Origin: Streptomyces smyrnaeus
GTDB taxonomy: Bacteria > Actinomycetota > Actinomycetes > Streptomycetales > Streptomycetaceae
Assembly (NCBI RefSeq): GCF_017676345.1
Contig: NZ_JAFFZM010000018.1
Span: 1-64,000 of the forward strand
DNA: 64,000 bases
Direction of reading: 5' to 3'
Shown here: positions 7,870-17,163 of the stretch, piece after piece
Layout: each line of letters opens with the position of its first letter
How positions within the stretch are numbered: position 1 is the first letter of the stretch
The notes under the pieces: model-generated
Database searches by the model: none
What the model was told of the DNA's origin: nothing
Seen by the model: the letters and a program-made list of their open reading frames with translations, nothing else
Translations under genes and position numbers: made by a program

Positions 7870-10142
7870 TTCGCGGTCTCGTCCTCGGTGTCTGCGGAGC
7901 CGGACTCAGAACCCGCAGCGGCCGAGCCGGCCTCGGAAGCCTCGGAGCCGCTGTCGGACTCGGACTCGTCCATGACGGGGATCAGCGAGAGCTTGCCGCG
8001 CTGGTCGATCTCGGCGATCTCGACCTGGACCTTCTGGCCCACGCCGAGGACGTCCTCGACGTTCTCGACCCGCTTGCCGCCGGCCAGCTTGCGGATCTGC
8101 GAGATGTGCAGCAGACCGTCCTTGCCGGGCAGCAGCGAGACGAACGCGCCGAAGGTGGTCGTCTTGACGACGGTACCCAGGTAGCGCTCGCCGACCTCGG
8201 GCATCGTCGGGTTGGCGATGCCGTTGATGGTGGCGCGGGCGGCCTCGGCGGCCGGACCGTCGGCGGCACCGATGTAGATGGTGCCGTCGTCCTCGATGGT
8301 GATGTCGGCGCCGGTGTCCTCCTGGATCTGGTTGATCATCTTGCCCTTGGGGCCGATGACCTCACCGATCTTGTCCACCGGGATCTTCACGGTGATGATC
8401 CGCGGCGCGTTCGGGGACATCTCGTCCGGGACGTCGATGGCCTCGTTCATCACGTCGAGGATGTGCAGCCGGGCGTCGCGGGCCTGCTTGAGGGCCGCGG
8501 CCAGCACGGAGGCCGGGATGCCGTCCAGCTTGGTGTCGAGCTGGAGAGCCGTGACGAACTGCTTGGTACCGGCGACCTTGAAGTCCATGTCACCGAACGC
8601 GTCCTCGGCACCGAGGATGTCGGTGAGGGTGACGTAGTGCGTCTCGCCCTCGATCTCCTGGGAGATCAGGCCCATGGCGATACCGGCGACCGGCGCCTTG
8701 AGGGGCACACCGGCGTTCAGCAGCGACATGGTGGAGGCGCAGACCGAACCCATGGACGTCGAGCCGTTGGAGCCCAGTGCCTCGGAGACCTGCCGGATCG
8801 CGTACGGGAACTCCTCGCGGGTCGGCAGCACCGGCACCAGGGCGCGCTCGGCCAGCGCGCCGTGGCCGATCTCGCGGCGCTTGGGCGAACCGACGCGGCC
8901 CGTCTCACCGGTGGAGTAGGGCGGGAAGTTGTAGTTGTGCATGTAGCGCTTGCGGGTCACCGGCGAGAGGGTGTCCAGCTGCTGCTCCATGCGCAGCATG
9001 TTCAGCGTGGTGACGCCCAGGATCTGGGTCTCACCGCGCTCGAACAGCGCCGAGCCGTGCACCCGCGGGATGGCCTCGACCTCGGCGGCCAGCGTACGGA
9101 TGTCCGTGACGCCGCGGCCGTCGATGCGCTTCTTCTCCTTGATGACGCGCTCGCGCACCAGGGTCTTGGTCAGCGCGCGGTAGGCGGCGGAGATCTCCTT
9201 CTCGCGCCCCTCGAACTGCGGGAGCAGCTTCTCGGCGGCGAGCGCCTTGACGCGGTCCAGCTCGTTCTCGCGCTCCTGCTTGGCCGCGATGGTCAGCGCC
9301 TGGGCGAGCTCGTCGCGGACGGCCTCGCTGAGCGCCTGCAGGACGTCGTCCTGGTAGTCCAGGAAGATCGGGAACTCGCCGGTGGGCTTGGCGGCCTTCG
9401 CGGCGAGGTCGGCCTGCGCCCGGCACAGCACCTTGATGAACGGCTTCGCGGCGTCCAGACCGGCGGCCACGACCTCTTCGGTCGGCGCCTCGGCCCCGCC
9501 CTTGACCAGCTCGATGGTCTTCTCGGTGGCCTCGGCCTCGACCATCATCACGGCCACGTCGCCGTCGGGCAGCACGCGGCCCGCGACGACCATGTCGAAG
9601 ACGGCCTCCTCCAGCTCGGTGTGGGTCGGGAAAGCGACCCACTGGCCCTTGATCAGGGCGACACGGGTGCCGCCGATCGGGCCGGAGAAGGGCAGGCCCG
9701 CCAGCTGCGTGGAGCAGGAGGCGGCGTTGATGGCGACCACGTCGTAGAGGTGGTCGGGGTTGAGCGCCATGATCGTCTCGACGATCTGGATCTCGTTGCG
9801 CAGGCCCTTCTTGAAGGAGGGGCGCAGCGGGCGGTCGATCAGGCGGCAGGTGAGGATCGCGTCCTCGGACGGGCGGCCCTCACGACGGAAGAAGGAGCCG
9901 GGGATCTTGCCCGCAGAGTACATCCGCTCCTCGACGTCGACCGTCAGGGGGAAGAAGTCCAGCTGGTCCTTGGGCTGCTTCGAGGCGGTGGTGGCCGACA
10001 GCACCATGGTGTCGTCGTCCAGGTAGGCCACGGCCGAGCCGGCGGCCTGCTTGGCGAGGCGGCCGGTCTCAAAGCGGATGGTGCGGGTGCCGAAGGGGCC
10101 GTTGTCGATGACGGCCTCGGCGTAGTGGGTCTCGTTCTCCAC
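7866..10142 (-). CDS. pnp: Polyribonucleotide nucleotidyltransferase (PNPase)
   Basis: A 758-aa phosphorolytic 3'-5' exoribonuclease and polyadenylating enzyme; the Streptomyces form was also described as guanosine pentaphosphate synthetase. It has two RNase PH domains separated by a helical domain, then a KH domain (IGEVIGPKGKMI, about residue 610) and an S1 domain (GAFVSLLPGKDGLLHIS). The GTG start at 10142 begins VENETHYAEA, the conserved family N-terminus, with GGAGA upstream; the longer ORF adds 57 unrelated codons. The C-terminal tail is Ser/Glu/Asp-rich. It lies downstream of rpsO. Confidence 0.96.
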   Translation of the reverse strand: MENETHYAEAVIDNGPFGTRTIRFETGRLAKQAAGSAVAYLDDDTMVLSATTASKQPKDQLDFFPLTVDVEERMYSAGKIPGSFFRREGRPSEDAILTCRLIDRPLRPSFKKGLRNEIQIVETIMALNPDHLYDVVAINAASCSTQLAGLPFSGPIGGTRVALIKGQWVAFPTHTELEEAVFDMVVAGRVLPDGDVAVMMVEAEATEKTIELVKGGAEAPTEEVVAAGLDAAKPFIKVLCRAQADLAAKAAKPTGEFPIFLDYQDDVLQALSEAVRDELAQALTIAAKQERENELDRVKALAAEKLLPQFEGREKEISAAYRALTKTLVRERVIKEKKRIDGRGVTDIRTLAAEVEAIPRVHGSALFERGETQILGVTTLNMLRMEQQLDTLSPVTRKRYMHNYNFPPYSTGETGRVGSPKRREIGHGALAERALVPVLPTREEFPYAIRQVSEALGSNGSTSMGSVCASTMSLLNAGVPLKAPVAGIAMGLISQEIEGETHYVTLTDILGAEDAFGDMDFKVAGTKQFVTALQLDTKLDGIPASVLAAALKQARDARLHILDVMNEAIDVPDEMSPNAPRIITVKIPVDKIGEVIGPKGKMINQIQEDTGADITIEDDGTIYIGAADGPAAEAARATINGIANPTMPEVGERYLGTVVKTTTFGAFVSLLPGKDGLLHISQIRKLAGGKRVENVEDVLGVGQKVQVEIAEIDQRGKLSLIPVMDESESDSGSEASEAGSAAAGSESGSADTEDETAK

Positions 10143-10424
10143 CAGGAATATCTCCTCGTCTGCGTCCGCTGCTCGTCTGCGGCGGACTGTGTGCTCAAGG
10201 AGCGCTCCCGGTGCGGGCCGGTCTTCGATCGAAGCTCCCGGTGCCTCCGCGGGGTTTCCACGGGTCCGGGGGCCACTACCGAGGACCGGCGTCTCGGGTG
10301 CGCTCCTCCTCATGCTGTCAGTGATGTCTTACGGCTTTGTCTCGCGTGACAAGACTACAAAGCTTCCACGTTCCGCGAGAGGCCGTCGTACTGCGATATG
10401 GGGAGCGGCCGTACTGCGATACGG
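10143..10424. promoter_or_regulatory. pnp leader / rpsO-pnp spacer
   Basis: About 280 bp between the rpsO-proximal hairpin and the pnp start, with no supported gene. It contains two copies of CGTACTGCGATA (10387-10398 and 10410-10421, 23 bp apart) and two copies of GGGAGCGGCC (10401-10410 and 10429-10438). In Streptomyces, pnp is known to be transcribed both by read-through from rpsO and from its own promoter in this spacer; I could not place that promoter with confidence. Confidence 0.5.
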
Positions 10425-10464
10425 CGAAGGGAGCGGCCCCCGGGTCCGGGAACCGCTCCCTTCG
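10425..10464 (-). terminator. rpsO-pnp intergenic hairpin
   Basis: A perfect 12-bp stem (10425-10436 with 10453-10464), extendable by several pairs, lies 8 bp downstream of the rpsO stop. It probably serves as a leaky terminator. The equivalent hairpin in other Streptomyces rpsO-pnp operons is an RNase III processing site. Confidence 0.75.
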
Positions 10465-10471
10465 TCACGTA

Positions 10472-10762
10472 CTAGCGGGCGCCCGCCGCGCCGCGGCGGA
10501 TGCCGAGGCGCTCGACCAGCGCACGGAAGCGCTGGATGTCCTTCTTGGCGAGGTACTGCAGCAGGCGGCGGCGCTGGCCGACCAGCAGCAGCAGGCCACG
10601 GCGCGAGTGGTGGTCGTGCTTGTGGGTCTTCAGGTGCTCGGTCAGGTCGCTGATGCGACGGGAGAGCAGCGCCACCTGGACCTCGGGGGAGCCGGTGTCA
10701 CCCTCCTTGGTGGCGAACTCGGAGATGATCTGCTTCTTCGTCGCGGCGTCGAGAGACGACAC
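10472..10762 (-). CDS. rpsO: 30S ribosomal protein S15
   Basis: A 96-aa S15, which binds the central domain of 16S rRNA early in 30S assembly. The sequence GDTGSPEVQVALLSRRI and HKHDHHSRRGLL are the conserved rRNA-contact regions. The GTG at 10762 has GAGGAG upstream and gives the usual length. Its leader contains a small hairpin (10795-10816) that could serve autogenous control, but that is speculative. Confidence 0.97.
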   Translation of the reverse strand: MSSLDAATKKQIISEFATKEGDTGSPEVQVALLSRRISDLTEHLKTHKHDHHSRRGLLLLVGQRRRLLQYLAKKDIQRFRALVERLGIRRGAAGAR

Positions 10763-10856
10763 TCGTACTCCTCGGGGTTTCATGCCGCCGAGCGCCCCTG
10801 GTCTTCTTCACAGGGGAGGCTTCGATACTCGGGAGGCCGGTACAGAGTATCAGTGG

Positions 10857-12383
10857 CTAGCTGGTGAGACTGCGGGCCGCCGAGTAGACGTTCATCACCG
10901 CCAGGCACAGCGGCACCAACGTGAGCAGGAAGAACGTCTCCAGGATCTCCAGGAACCGGCCCCAGAAGGGGGTCAGGCCCTTGTTGGGGACCGTCAGCCC
11001 GATGGCGACGGCCAGCAGCGCGGTGACGGCGAGCGCAGCACTCAGCCACACGGTGCGCACCGCGTCACCGTCGGCGGGGAAGTCCACAGCGAGCCCGGTG
11101 CCGAGCAGCAGCAGCGCCGCCAGACCGGCGACCAGGGAGCTGCTGACCTGTGAGGTGTAGCGGAAGAGGCGGGAGCGCAACAGCATGGCGATGCCCGTGG
11201 CGAGAGTGAGCAGCTGCCCCCAGCCGGAGGAGGAGAAGCTGAGCACCGCGCTGGAGACGACGACCACGGCCGCGCAACCGCCGACCAGGCCGACGAGCAG
11301 TTCGTGGCCGCGCCGGGCCTGGGCCGCGATCCGCTCGGCGTCGATCGGTCCCTGCGTCTGCGGTGCGGCGTCCGGGTCGGTGTCGTAGTCGCTCATCCGG
11401 GTGCGGGTGGCCTCGAAGCCGATGGGCAGCCGCGCGAAGCGGGTCGAGAGGCCCGGAAGGAACGCGAGGACACCGACGGCGACGGGCGCGCAGATGGCGG
11501 CCGTCTCCACCGGACGCAGTTCGGTGACGATCGCGATGAAGGTGATCAGGGTGCCGATGGTCGCGGTGAATGCGGCGGCGACGAACGGGCCGTCCCCGTT
11601 GGGGGTGAGCGCGACCAGGATGGCCGCCCCCAGCAGCACGGCCACACAGCCGAGCAGGAACTGGAGCCTGCCGATGCCGAGCCCGTCCTCCAGGGGCAGC
11701 AGGCCGCTGCCCGCGACCATCAGGTGCGGCATGGCGGCGAGGCCCAGGGTGACGGCGGTCGGCCGGTCGTCGTAGACGCGGGCCCGTACGGCGGACAGCG
11801 CCAGCAGCAGCACCCCGGTGACGGCCGCCAGGACGCCCGCCAGCCCATGCATGTCGTGCCCGGCCGGGTCGGAGAACCACAGCACCACCGCCATCAGCGC
11901 CAGCAGCACACCGCCGCCGATCAGTCCGGCGGCGCGCAGCATGTCGTCGCCCCACAGCCGGCGGTCGCGGGTGACCGCGGAGGCGACCGCGTCGGAGACG
12001 TCGTCGAAGACGGCGGGCGGCAGCGACTCGGCGAACGGGCGCAGGCTGAGCACCTCGCCGTCCAGGATGCGCTGGGCCGCGAAGGAGCGGGAGCTGTCCA
12101 GGACCGTGCCGTCGCGGCGCACCAGGTGGTAGCCGACGGGCGCGCCCTGCGCCGGGCTCTGCCCGGAGAGCCGGAGGATCTCCGGGTACAGGTCGGCGAC
12201 CGGGATGTCCTCGGGGAGCGCGACGTCGATCCGGCTGTCCGGTGCCACGATGGTCACCCGGCAGAAGCCGGTGTCCAGTGCCGATCCGGCCGCCCGGCCG
12301 GACGGACCGGCCGCACCTCGGGCACCGCCGGAGCCCGGCTGCCCGCCGGATCCGGTGGCCGCGGCGGAAGCCGTCGTACTCAC
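10857..12383 (-). CDS. eccD: Type VII secretion membrane channel protein EccD
   Basis: A 508-aa protein. A low-complexity Gly/Ala/Ser N-terminus is followed by a ubiquitin-like YukD domain (about residues 42-120, with FCRVTIVAPDSRIDV at its start). About eleven hydrophobic segments then fill the rest, the EccD architecture that forms the ESX membrane vestibule. The start chosen is GTG 12383, with GAGGGGGA upstream; the longer ORF adds 47 codons of unlikely sequence. It is divergent from eccC across about 300 bp. Confidence 0.9.
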   Translation of the reverse strand: MSTTASAAATGSGGQPGSGGARGAAGPSGRAAGSALDTGFCRVTIVAPDSRIDVALPEDIPVADLYPEILRLSGQSPAQGAPVGYHLVRRDGTVLDSSRSFAAQRILDGEVLSLRPFAESLPPAVFDDVSDAVASAVTRDRRLWGDDMLRAAGLIGGGVLLALMAVVLWFSDPAGHDMHGLAGVLAAVTGVLLLALSAVRARVYDDRPTAVTLGLAAMPHLMVAGSGLLPLEDGLGIGRLQFLLGCVAVLLGAAILVALTPNGDGPFVAAAFTATIGTLITFIAIVTELRPVETAAICAPVAVGVLAFLPGLSTRFARLPIGFEATRTRMSDYDTDPDAAPQTQGPIDAERIAAQARRGHELLVGLVGGCAAVVVVSSAVLSFSSSGWGQLLTLATGIAMLLRSRLFRYTSQVSSSLVAGLAALLLLGTGLAVDFPADGDAVRTVWLSAALAVTALLAVAIGLTVPNKGLTPFWGRFLEILETFFLLTLVPLCLAVMNVYSAARSLTS

Positions 12384-12679
12384 CTGTGTGTCCCCCTCGA
12401 AGAGCCTGCTGGGCACCTGCTCGAAAGTGTGCTGGGCGTCGGTGTGCCGGGCTGAGCCAGAAAGCCCGCCGGGCAGCGCCGCGGTCATCGCGGCAGCGCG
12501 CGACACCCTACCGCTCCCGGTCAACTCACCGGGCCACTAGGATCGCCAGCCGCGGAGGGGGACCGTCCAGAGGGGACCGTCGCCACGGGGTGCCTGCACC
12601 GACCGTCCCTTCCGCACCAGGGACGCAGGGAACCTAGCCGCAGGGAACCCAAGGGAACGCAAGGGAAATTGGTGCGCGA
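12384..12679. promoter_or_regulatory. Divergent eccD-eccC control region
   Basis: This 296-bp spacer must carry the promoters for both core ESX genes. It holds two GGGGACCGTC copies (around 12557 and 12572). Close to eccC there is an array of AGGGAA motifs starting at 12627, 12642, 12652 and 12662, with spacings of 15, 10 and 10 bp. No gene is supported here. Confidence 0.5.
12627..12668 (+). repeat. Phased AGGGAA repeats before eccC
   Basis: Four AGGGAA motifs, three followed by C. The last two intervals are one helical turn (10 bp) and the first is 15 bp. They end about 12 bp before the eccC GTG start. They could be an operator array or leader element, or simple purine-rich drift around a weak ribosome site. 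Confidence 0.45.
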
Positions 12680-15600
12680 GTGACCCAGATCGTCGTCAAG
12701 CGTCCGCCTCGGGCACTGCCCCCCGAAGTGCCCGAAGCAGAGCTCAGGCTGGAGCCGCCGCCCGAGCTGCCCAAGGGGCAGCAGGAGGGCATGTGGATGC
12801 AGTTGCTGCCGATGCTCGGCATGGGCGGCTCCAGCGTGTACTTCCTCATGCCCGGCATGAACTCGCACCCGATGATGAAGATCATGGGCGTCCTGATGCT
12901 CTTCTCGACGCTCACCATGGTCATCGCCATGGTGGTCCGGATGCGTCGAGGCACCCAGGGCGAGATGGCGCAGTCCCGGCGCGACTACCTCAGATATCTG
13001 GCCCAGACCCGCCGCACCGTCCGCAAGACGGCACTCAAGCAGCGCGACGCCCAGTTCTATCTGCACCCCGCGCCCGACCAGTTGTGGTCCCTGGTGGCCG
13101 AGGGCAGCAGGGTGTGGGAGCGGCGCCCCTCCGACGTGGACTTCGGACAGGTGCGCGTCGGGCTGGGTGTACAGCAGCTGGCCACCCCGCTGATCAGCCC
13201 GGAGACGGCACCGGTGGACGAGCTGGAGCCGCTGACGGTCGGCGCGATGCACCAGTTCATCAACACCCACGCCACCGTCGACGGGCTCCCCATGGCCGTG
13301 TCGCTGCGCGCCTTCTACCACATGACCGTCAGCGGCGACCCCGACTCGGTGTACGCCTCCGCGCGCGCCATGCTCTGCTCGCTCGCCGCGACGCACTCCC
13401 CCGAGGACCTGGTGATCGCCGTCGCCGCGGGCCGCGAGTCCTACGACGCCTGGGACTGGGCCAAGTGGCTGCCGCACGCCCAGGCCAAGGACCAGTCCGA
13501 CGGCGCGGGGACACGTCGGCTGATCGTCAACGACACCCTGGAACTGGAGGAGCTGCTCGCCGCCCGGCTGGAGGGCCGGCCCCGGTTCAGCTCCGCCGCC
13601 GAGCCGGTGCTGGAGCAGCCGCACATCGTCGTCGTCCTGGACGGCACAACGGTGCTCCCCAACTCGCTGCTGGCCGCGCAGGAGGGGCTGCAGGGGGTCA
13701 CCATCGTCGAGATCGTCCCCGGCGACATCGACGTGGCACGCGGCGGCCTGTCCGTCGTCGTCCAGCCGCGCACCCTGCGGCTCGAATCGGGCCAGGGCAT
13801 GGTCTACGACGGGACCCCCGACTCCCTCTCCTACCAGGCGGCCGAAGCGGTGGCCCGGCAGCTCGCACCGCTGCGGGTCGGCTCCGGCGACGACGGCGAC
13901 GAACCCCTGCTGGCCAAACTGGAGTTCACCGACCTGCTCAATCTGGGCGACGCCGCCTCGGTGGACGTCTCCCGCACCTGGCGACCGCGCTCGCAGGCCG
14001 AGCGGCTGCGGGTGCCCATCGGCGTGGGCGAGGACGGCCAGCCGGTGATGCTCGACCTCAAGGAGGCCGCACAGGACGGTATGGGCCCGCACGGGCTGTG
14101 CGTGGGCGCGACCGGTTCCGGCAAGTCGGAACTGCTGCGCACCCTGGTGCTCGGCCTGGCCGTCACCCACTCCTCGGAGACGCTGAACTTCGTCCTCGCC
14201 GACTTCAAGGGCGGTGCCACCTTCGCCGGCATGGCACACATGCCGCACGTCGCCGCCGTGATCACCAACCTCGCCGACGACCTGACCCTCGTCGACCGCA
14301 TGGGCGACTCCATCCGCGGCGAGCTCAACCGGCGCCAGGAGATGCTGCGCGACGCCGGCAACTACGCCAACATCCACGACTACGAGAAGGCCCGCGCGGC
14401 CGGCGCCCCGCTCTCCCCCATCCCCTCACTCGTCCTGGTCATCGACGAGTTCAGCGAGCTGCTCACCGCCAAGCCGGACTTCATCGACATGTTCATCCAG
14501 ATCGGCCGCATCGGCCGCTCCCTGGGTGTGCACCTGCTGCTGGCCTCGCAGCGCCTGGAGGAAGGCCGGCTGCGCGGACTGGAGACCTACCTCTCCTACC
14601 GGGTCGGTCTGCGGACCTTCTCCGCCGCCGAGTCCCGTGCCGCGCTCGGCGTCCCCGACGCCTACCACCTGCCCTCGGTGCCCGGCTCCGGCTACCTCAA
14701 GTTCGGCACCGACGAGATGACCCGCTTCAAGGCCGCCTACGTCTCCGGCGTCTACCGCGCGGGCAGCAACGACCTGCCCACCGGCCCGCTGGCCCCCGGC
14801 CGGCGCCCCGTCCTGTTCACCGCCGCCGAAGTACCCCTCCCGGCACCCGACCCGGAAGCGGCGCCCGTACCCGCACAGCCCGTCACCGGCGCCGACGACG
14901 ACGCGCTCGCCGACACGGTGCTCGACGTGGTCGTACGCCGCCTGGAAGGCCAGGGCACCCCCGCCCACCAGGTGTGGCTGCCGCCGCTGGACAACGCCTC
15001 GCCGCTGGATGAGCTCCTGCCGTCGCTCGCGCCCGTGGAAGGACGCGGCCTGACCGCCACCGACTATCCGCGGCAAGGGCGGCTCGTCGTGCCGGTCGGA
15101 CTCGTGGACAAGCCGTTCGAGCAGCGCCGCGACCCGCTGTACCTGGACTTCTCCGGCGCCGCCGGCCACATGCTCGTCGTAGGCGGACCACAGTCCGGCA
15201 AGTCCACCCTGATGCGGACACTGATCTCGGCGTTCGCCCTCACCCACACCCCCGCCGAAGTGCAGTTCTACGGGCTGGACTTCGGTGGCGGCGGCATGTC
15301 GGCCGTCTCCGGACTGCCGCATGTGGGCGGTATCGCCTCCCGCCTCGACCCCGAGCGGGTACGACGCACCGTCGCCGAGGTCTACGGCATCCTCAACCGC
15401 CGCGAGGAGTACTTCCGCGCCAACAACATCGACTCCATCACGACCTACCGCAGGCGCCGCGCCCGCGGTGAGATCACCGACCAGCCGTGGGGCGATGTGT
15501 TCCTGGTCATCGACGGCTGGGGCAACTTCCGCAACGACTACGAGGGCCTGGGCGACATCGTCAACGACATCGCGGCCCGCGGTCTCGGCTACGGCGTCCA

Positions 15601-16651
15601 CCTGGTCATCACGGCCGCCCGCAACATGGAGGTACGGGCCGCCCTCAAGGACCTGCTGATGAACCGGCTGGAGCTGCGGCTCGGCGACACCATGGACTCC
15701 GAGTTCAACCGCAAGGTCGCCGCCAACGTCCCGGCCGGCGTACCCGGCCGGGGCCAGACGATGGACGCGCTGCACTTCATGGCCGGCGTCCCGCGCATCG
15801 ACGGCATCGGCTCAGACGACGAACTCGCCGACGCCAGCGCCGAGATGTGCAACGCCGTCAGCGCCCACTGGCAGGGCGACCCCGCACCCCAGGTCCGGCT
15901 GCTCCCCAGGGAACTCCCGGCCGCCCGCCTCCCCGGCGGCGGCGCACACCCCGAGCGCGGCGTCGCCTTCGGAATCGACGAGAACAACCTGGAGCCGGTC
16001 TTCGTCGACTTCGAGACCGACCCGTTCTTCCTCGTCTTCGGCGAGAGCGAGTCCGGCAAGACGGCACTGCTGCGGCTGCTCGTCAAGCAGATCACCGAGC
16101 GGTACTCGGGCGACGAGGCGAAGATCGTCGTCGGCGACTACCGGCGCTCCCTGCTCGGCGCCATCCCCGACAGCCATCTGCTGGAGTACGCGCCGATGTC
16201 CAACACGATGGAGACGCATATGAACGCGCTCCGCGATCTGATGGACCGCCGCGCCCCGTCCTCCGACGTCACCCCGCAGCAGCTGCGCGACCGCAGCTGG
16301 TGGACGGGCCCGCAGATCTTCATCGTCGTCGACGACTACGAGCTGGTCGCCACCTCCAGCGGCAACCCGCTGGCCGTTCTGACCGAGCACCTGCCCTTCT
16401 CCCGCGACGTCGGCGTCCGCTTCATCATCGCCCGCAGCGCCGCCGGCGCCTCCCGGTCGATGTTCGAGTCCTTCATGACCCGCATCAAGGAACTCGGCGC
16501 CCAGGGCGTCGTGTTGTCCGGCGACCCGAGTGAAGGTGACCTTCTGGGCAACGTCCGCCCCCGCCCCATGCCCCCGGGGCGCGGCTTCTTCGTCTCCCGT
16601 AAGCGCGGCACGCCGCTGGTGCAGCTGGGGTGGATGCCGGACGAGACCTGA
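12680..16651 (+). CDS. eccC: Type VII secretion FtsK/SpoIIIE ATPase EccC
   Basis: A 1323-aa fused EccCa/EccCb motor. Two hydrophobic helices lie near residues 43-85, and three FtsK/SpoIIIE-type ATPase domains carry P-loops GATGSGKSE (about 474), GGPQSGKST (about 834) and GESESGKTA (about 1122). It recruits and drives WXG100 substrates through the EccB/C/D/E pore. The GTG at 12680 is the first possible start, since the upstream GTG in another frame stops at once. The C-terminal domain is expected to bind the EsxB-type tail. It ends at a strong hairpin. Confidence 0.97.
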   Translation: MTQIVVKRPPRALPPEVPEAELRLEPPPELPKGQQEGMWMQLLPMLGMGGSSVYFLMPGMNSHPMMKIMGVLMLFSTLTMVIAMVVRMRRGTQGEMAQSRRDYLRYLAQTRRTVRKTALKQRDAQFYLHPAPDQLWSLVAEGSRVWERRPSDVDFGQVRVGLGVQQLATPLISPETAPVDELEPLTVGAMHQFINTHATVDGLPMAVSLRAFYHMTVSGDPDSVYASARAMLCSLAATHSPEDLVIAVAAGRESYDAWDWAKWLPHAQAKDQSDGAGTRRLIVNDTLELEELLAARLEGRPRFSSAAEPVLEQPHIVVVLDGTTVLPNSLLAAQEGLQGVTIVEIVPGDIDVARGGLSVVVQPRTLRLESGQGMVYDGTPDSLSYQAAEAVARQLAPLRVGSGDDGDEPLLAKLEFTDLLNLGDAASVDVSRTWRPRSQAERLRVPIGVGEDGQPVMLDLKEAAQDGMGPHGLCVGATGSGKSELLRTLVLGLAVTHSSETLNFVLADFKGGATFAGMAHMPHVAAVITNLADDLTLVDRMGDSIRGELNRRQEMLRDAGNYANIHDYEKARAAGAPLSPIPSLVLVIDEFSELLTAKPDFIDMFIQIGRIGRSLGVHLLLASQRLEEGRLRGLETYLSYRVGLRTFSAAESRAALGVPDAYHLPSVPGSGYLKFGTDEMTRFKAAYVSGVYRAGSNDLPTGPLAPGRRPVLFTAAEVPLPAPDPEAAPVPAQPVTGADDDALADTVLDVVVRRLEGQGTPAHQVWLPPLDNASPLDELLPSLAPVEGRGLTATDYPRQGRLVVPVGLVDKPFEQRRDPLYLDFSGAAGHMLVVGGPQSGKSTLMRTLISAFALTHTPAEVQFYGLDFGGGGMSAVSGLPHVGGIASRLDPERVRRTVAEVYGILNRREEYFRANNIDSITTYRRRRARGEITDQPWGDVFLVIDGWGNFRNDYEGLGDIVNDIAARGLGYGVHLVITAARNMEVRAALKDLLMNRLELRLGDTMDSEFNRKVAANVPAGVPGRGQTMDALHFMAGVPRIDGIGSDDELADASAEMCNAVSAHWQGDPAPQVRLLPRELPAARLPGGGAHPERGVAFGIDENNLEPVFVDFETDPFFLVFGESESGKTALLRLLVKQITERYSGDEAKIVVGDYRRSLLGAIPDSHLLEYAPMSNTMETHMNALRDLMDRRAPSSDVTPQQLRDRSWWTGPQIFIVVDDYELVATSSGNPLAVLTEHLPFSRDVGVRFIIARSAAGASRSMFESFMTRIKELGAQGVVLSGDPSEGDLLGNVRPRPMPPGRGFFVSRKRGTPLVQLGWMPDET

Positions 16652-16663
16652 GCCGGTCCGAAC

Positions 16664-16699
16664 ACGTGGACGCGGCGCACGGTAGCGCCGCGTCCACGT
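16664..16699 (+). terminator. Terminator of eccC
   Basis: A perfect 15-bp stem (16664-16678 with 16685-16699) and a 6-nt loop begin 13 bp after the eccC stop. Confidence 0.8.
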
Positions 16700-16743
16700 A
16701 GGCTGACACTCCGAAGCCGGATGCCGGAGGAAGGAGCACTGCT

Positions 16744-17010
16744 GTGGGTACTCAGCAGGAAAAGGAAGAGCTGTACGCCATGGACATCTCCGACGCGGTC
16801 TGGGAGAGCGCCCCCGGCAGCCCGGAGGACGAACGCGTCGAGATCGCCCATCTGCCCGGCGGCGCCGTCGCCATGCGCAACTCGAAAGAACCCGACGTCG
16901 TCCTGCGCTACACCGCGGCCGAGTGGGAGGCATTCGTACTGGGCGCGCGGGACGGGGAGTTCGACCTGGAGCCGGCGCCACGGAACGGGGCAGCCGCCCC
17001 TCAGGACTGA
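16744..17010 (+). CDS. DUF397 domain protein
   Basis: An 88-aa protein with the DUF397 pattern: W near residue 20 (DAVWESAP), VEIAHLPGG, VAMRNSKEPD, and LRYTAAEWEAFVLGARDGEFD. DUF397 proteins are numerous in Streptomyces and often pair with a helix-turn-helix partner of the WhiJ/BldB kind; no such partner is adjacent here. GTG 16744 has GGAAGGAG upstream. It lies between eccC and the Esx genes; whether it regulates secretion is unknown. Confidence 0.85.
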   Translation: MGTQQEKEELYAMDISDAVWESAPGSPEDERVEIAHLPGGAVAMRNSKEPDVVLRYTAAEWEAFVLGARDGEFDLEPAPRNGAAAPQD

Positions 17011-17085
17011 GTCGGCAGGGGGGCCGGCTTCGTCGAGCTCCGCCGCACCCGTACTACCGCACCCGTACTGCGAATGGGATGCGAA

Positions 17086-17131
17086 TCGAATGGGAGGGGT
17101 GGGCGCCACTGCGCCCACCCCTCCCATTCGA
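17086..17131. terminator. Bidirectional terminator, DUF397 / WXG100
   Basis: A perfect 21-bp stem (17086-17106 with 17111-17131) with a 4-nt loop lies between the convergent DUF397 and WXG100 genes. It should stop transcription from both sides and separates the eccC unit from the Esx cargo unit. Confidence 0.85.
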
Positions 17132-17163
17132 CTCTCAGCTCCGCCGCACGGAGGGGAGTATCA

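Noticed and set aside
10795..10816. S15 autoregulatory structure in the rpsO leader
   Set aside because: A 6-bp hairpin is visible but it lacks the recognisable S15-binding features, so it is mentioned only as a possibility.
12521..14377. A 618-codon minus-strand frame opposite eccC
   Set aside because: A shadow of the eccC codon pattern. The composition is biased and it has no start site.
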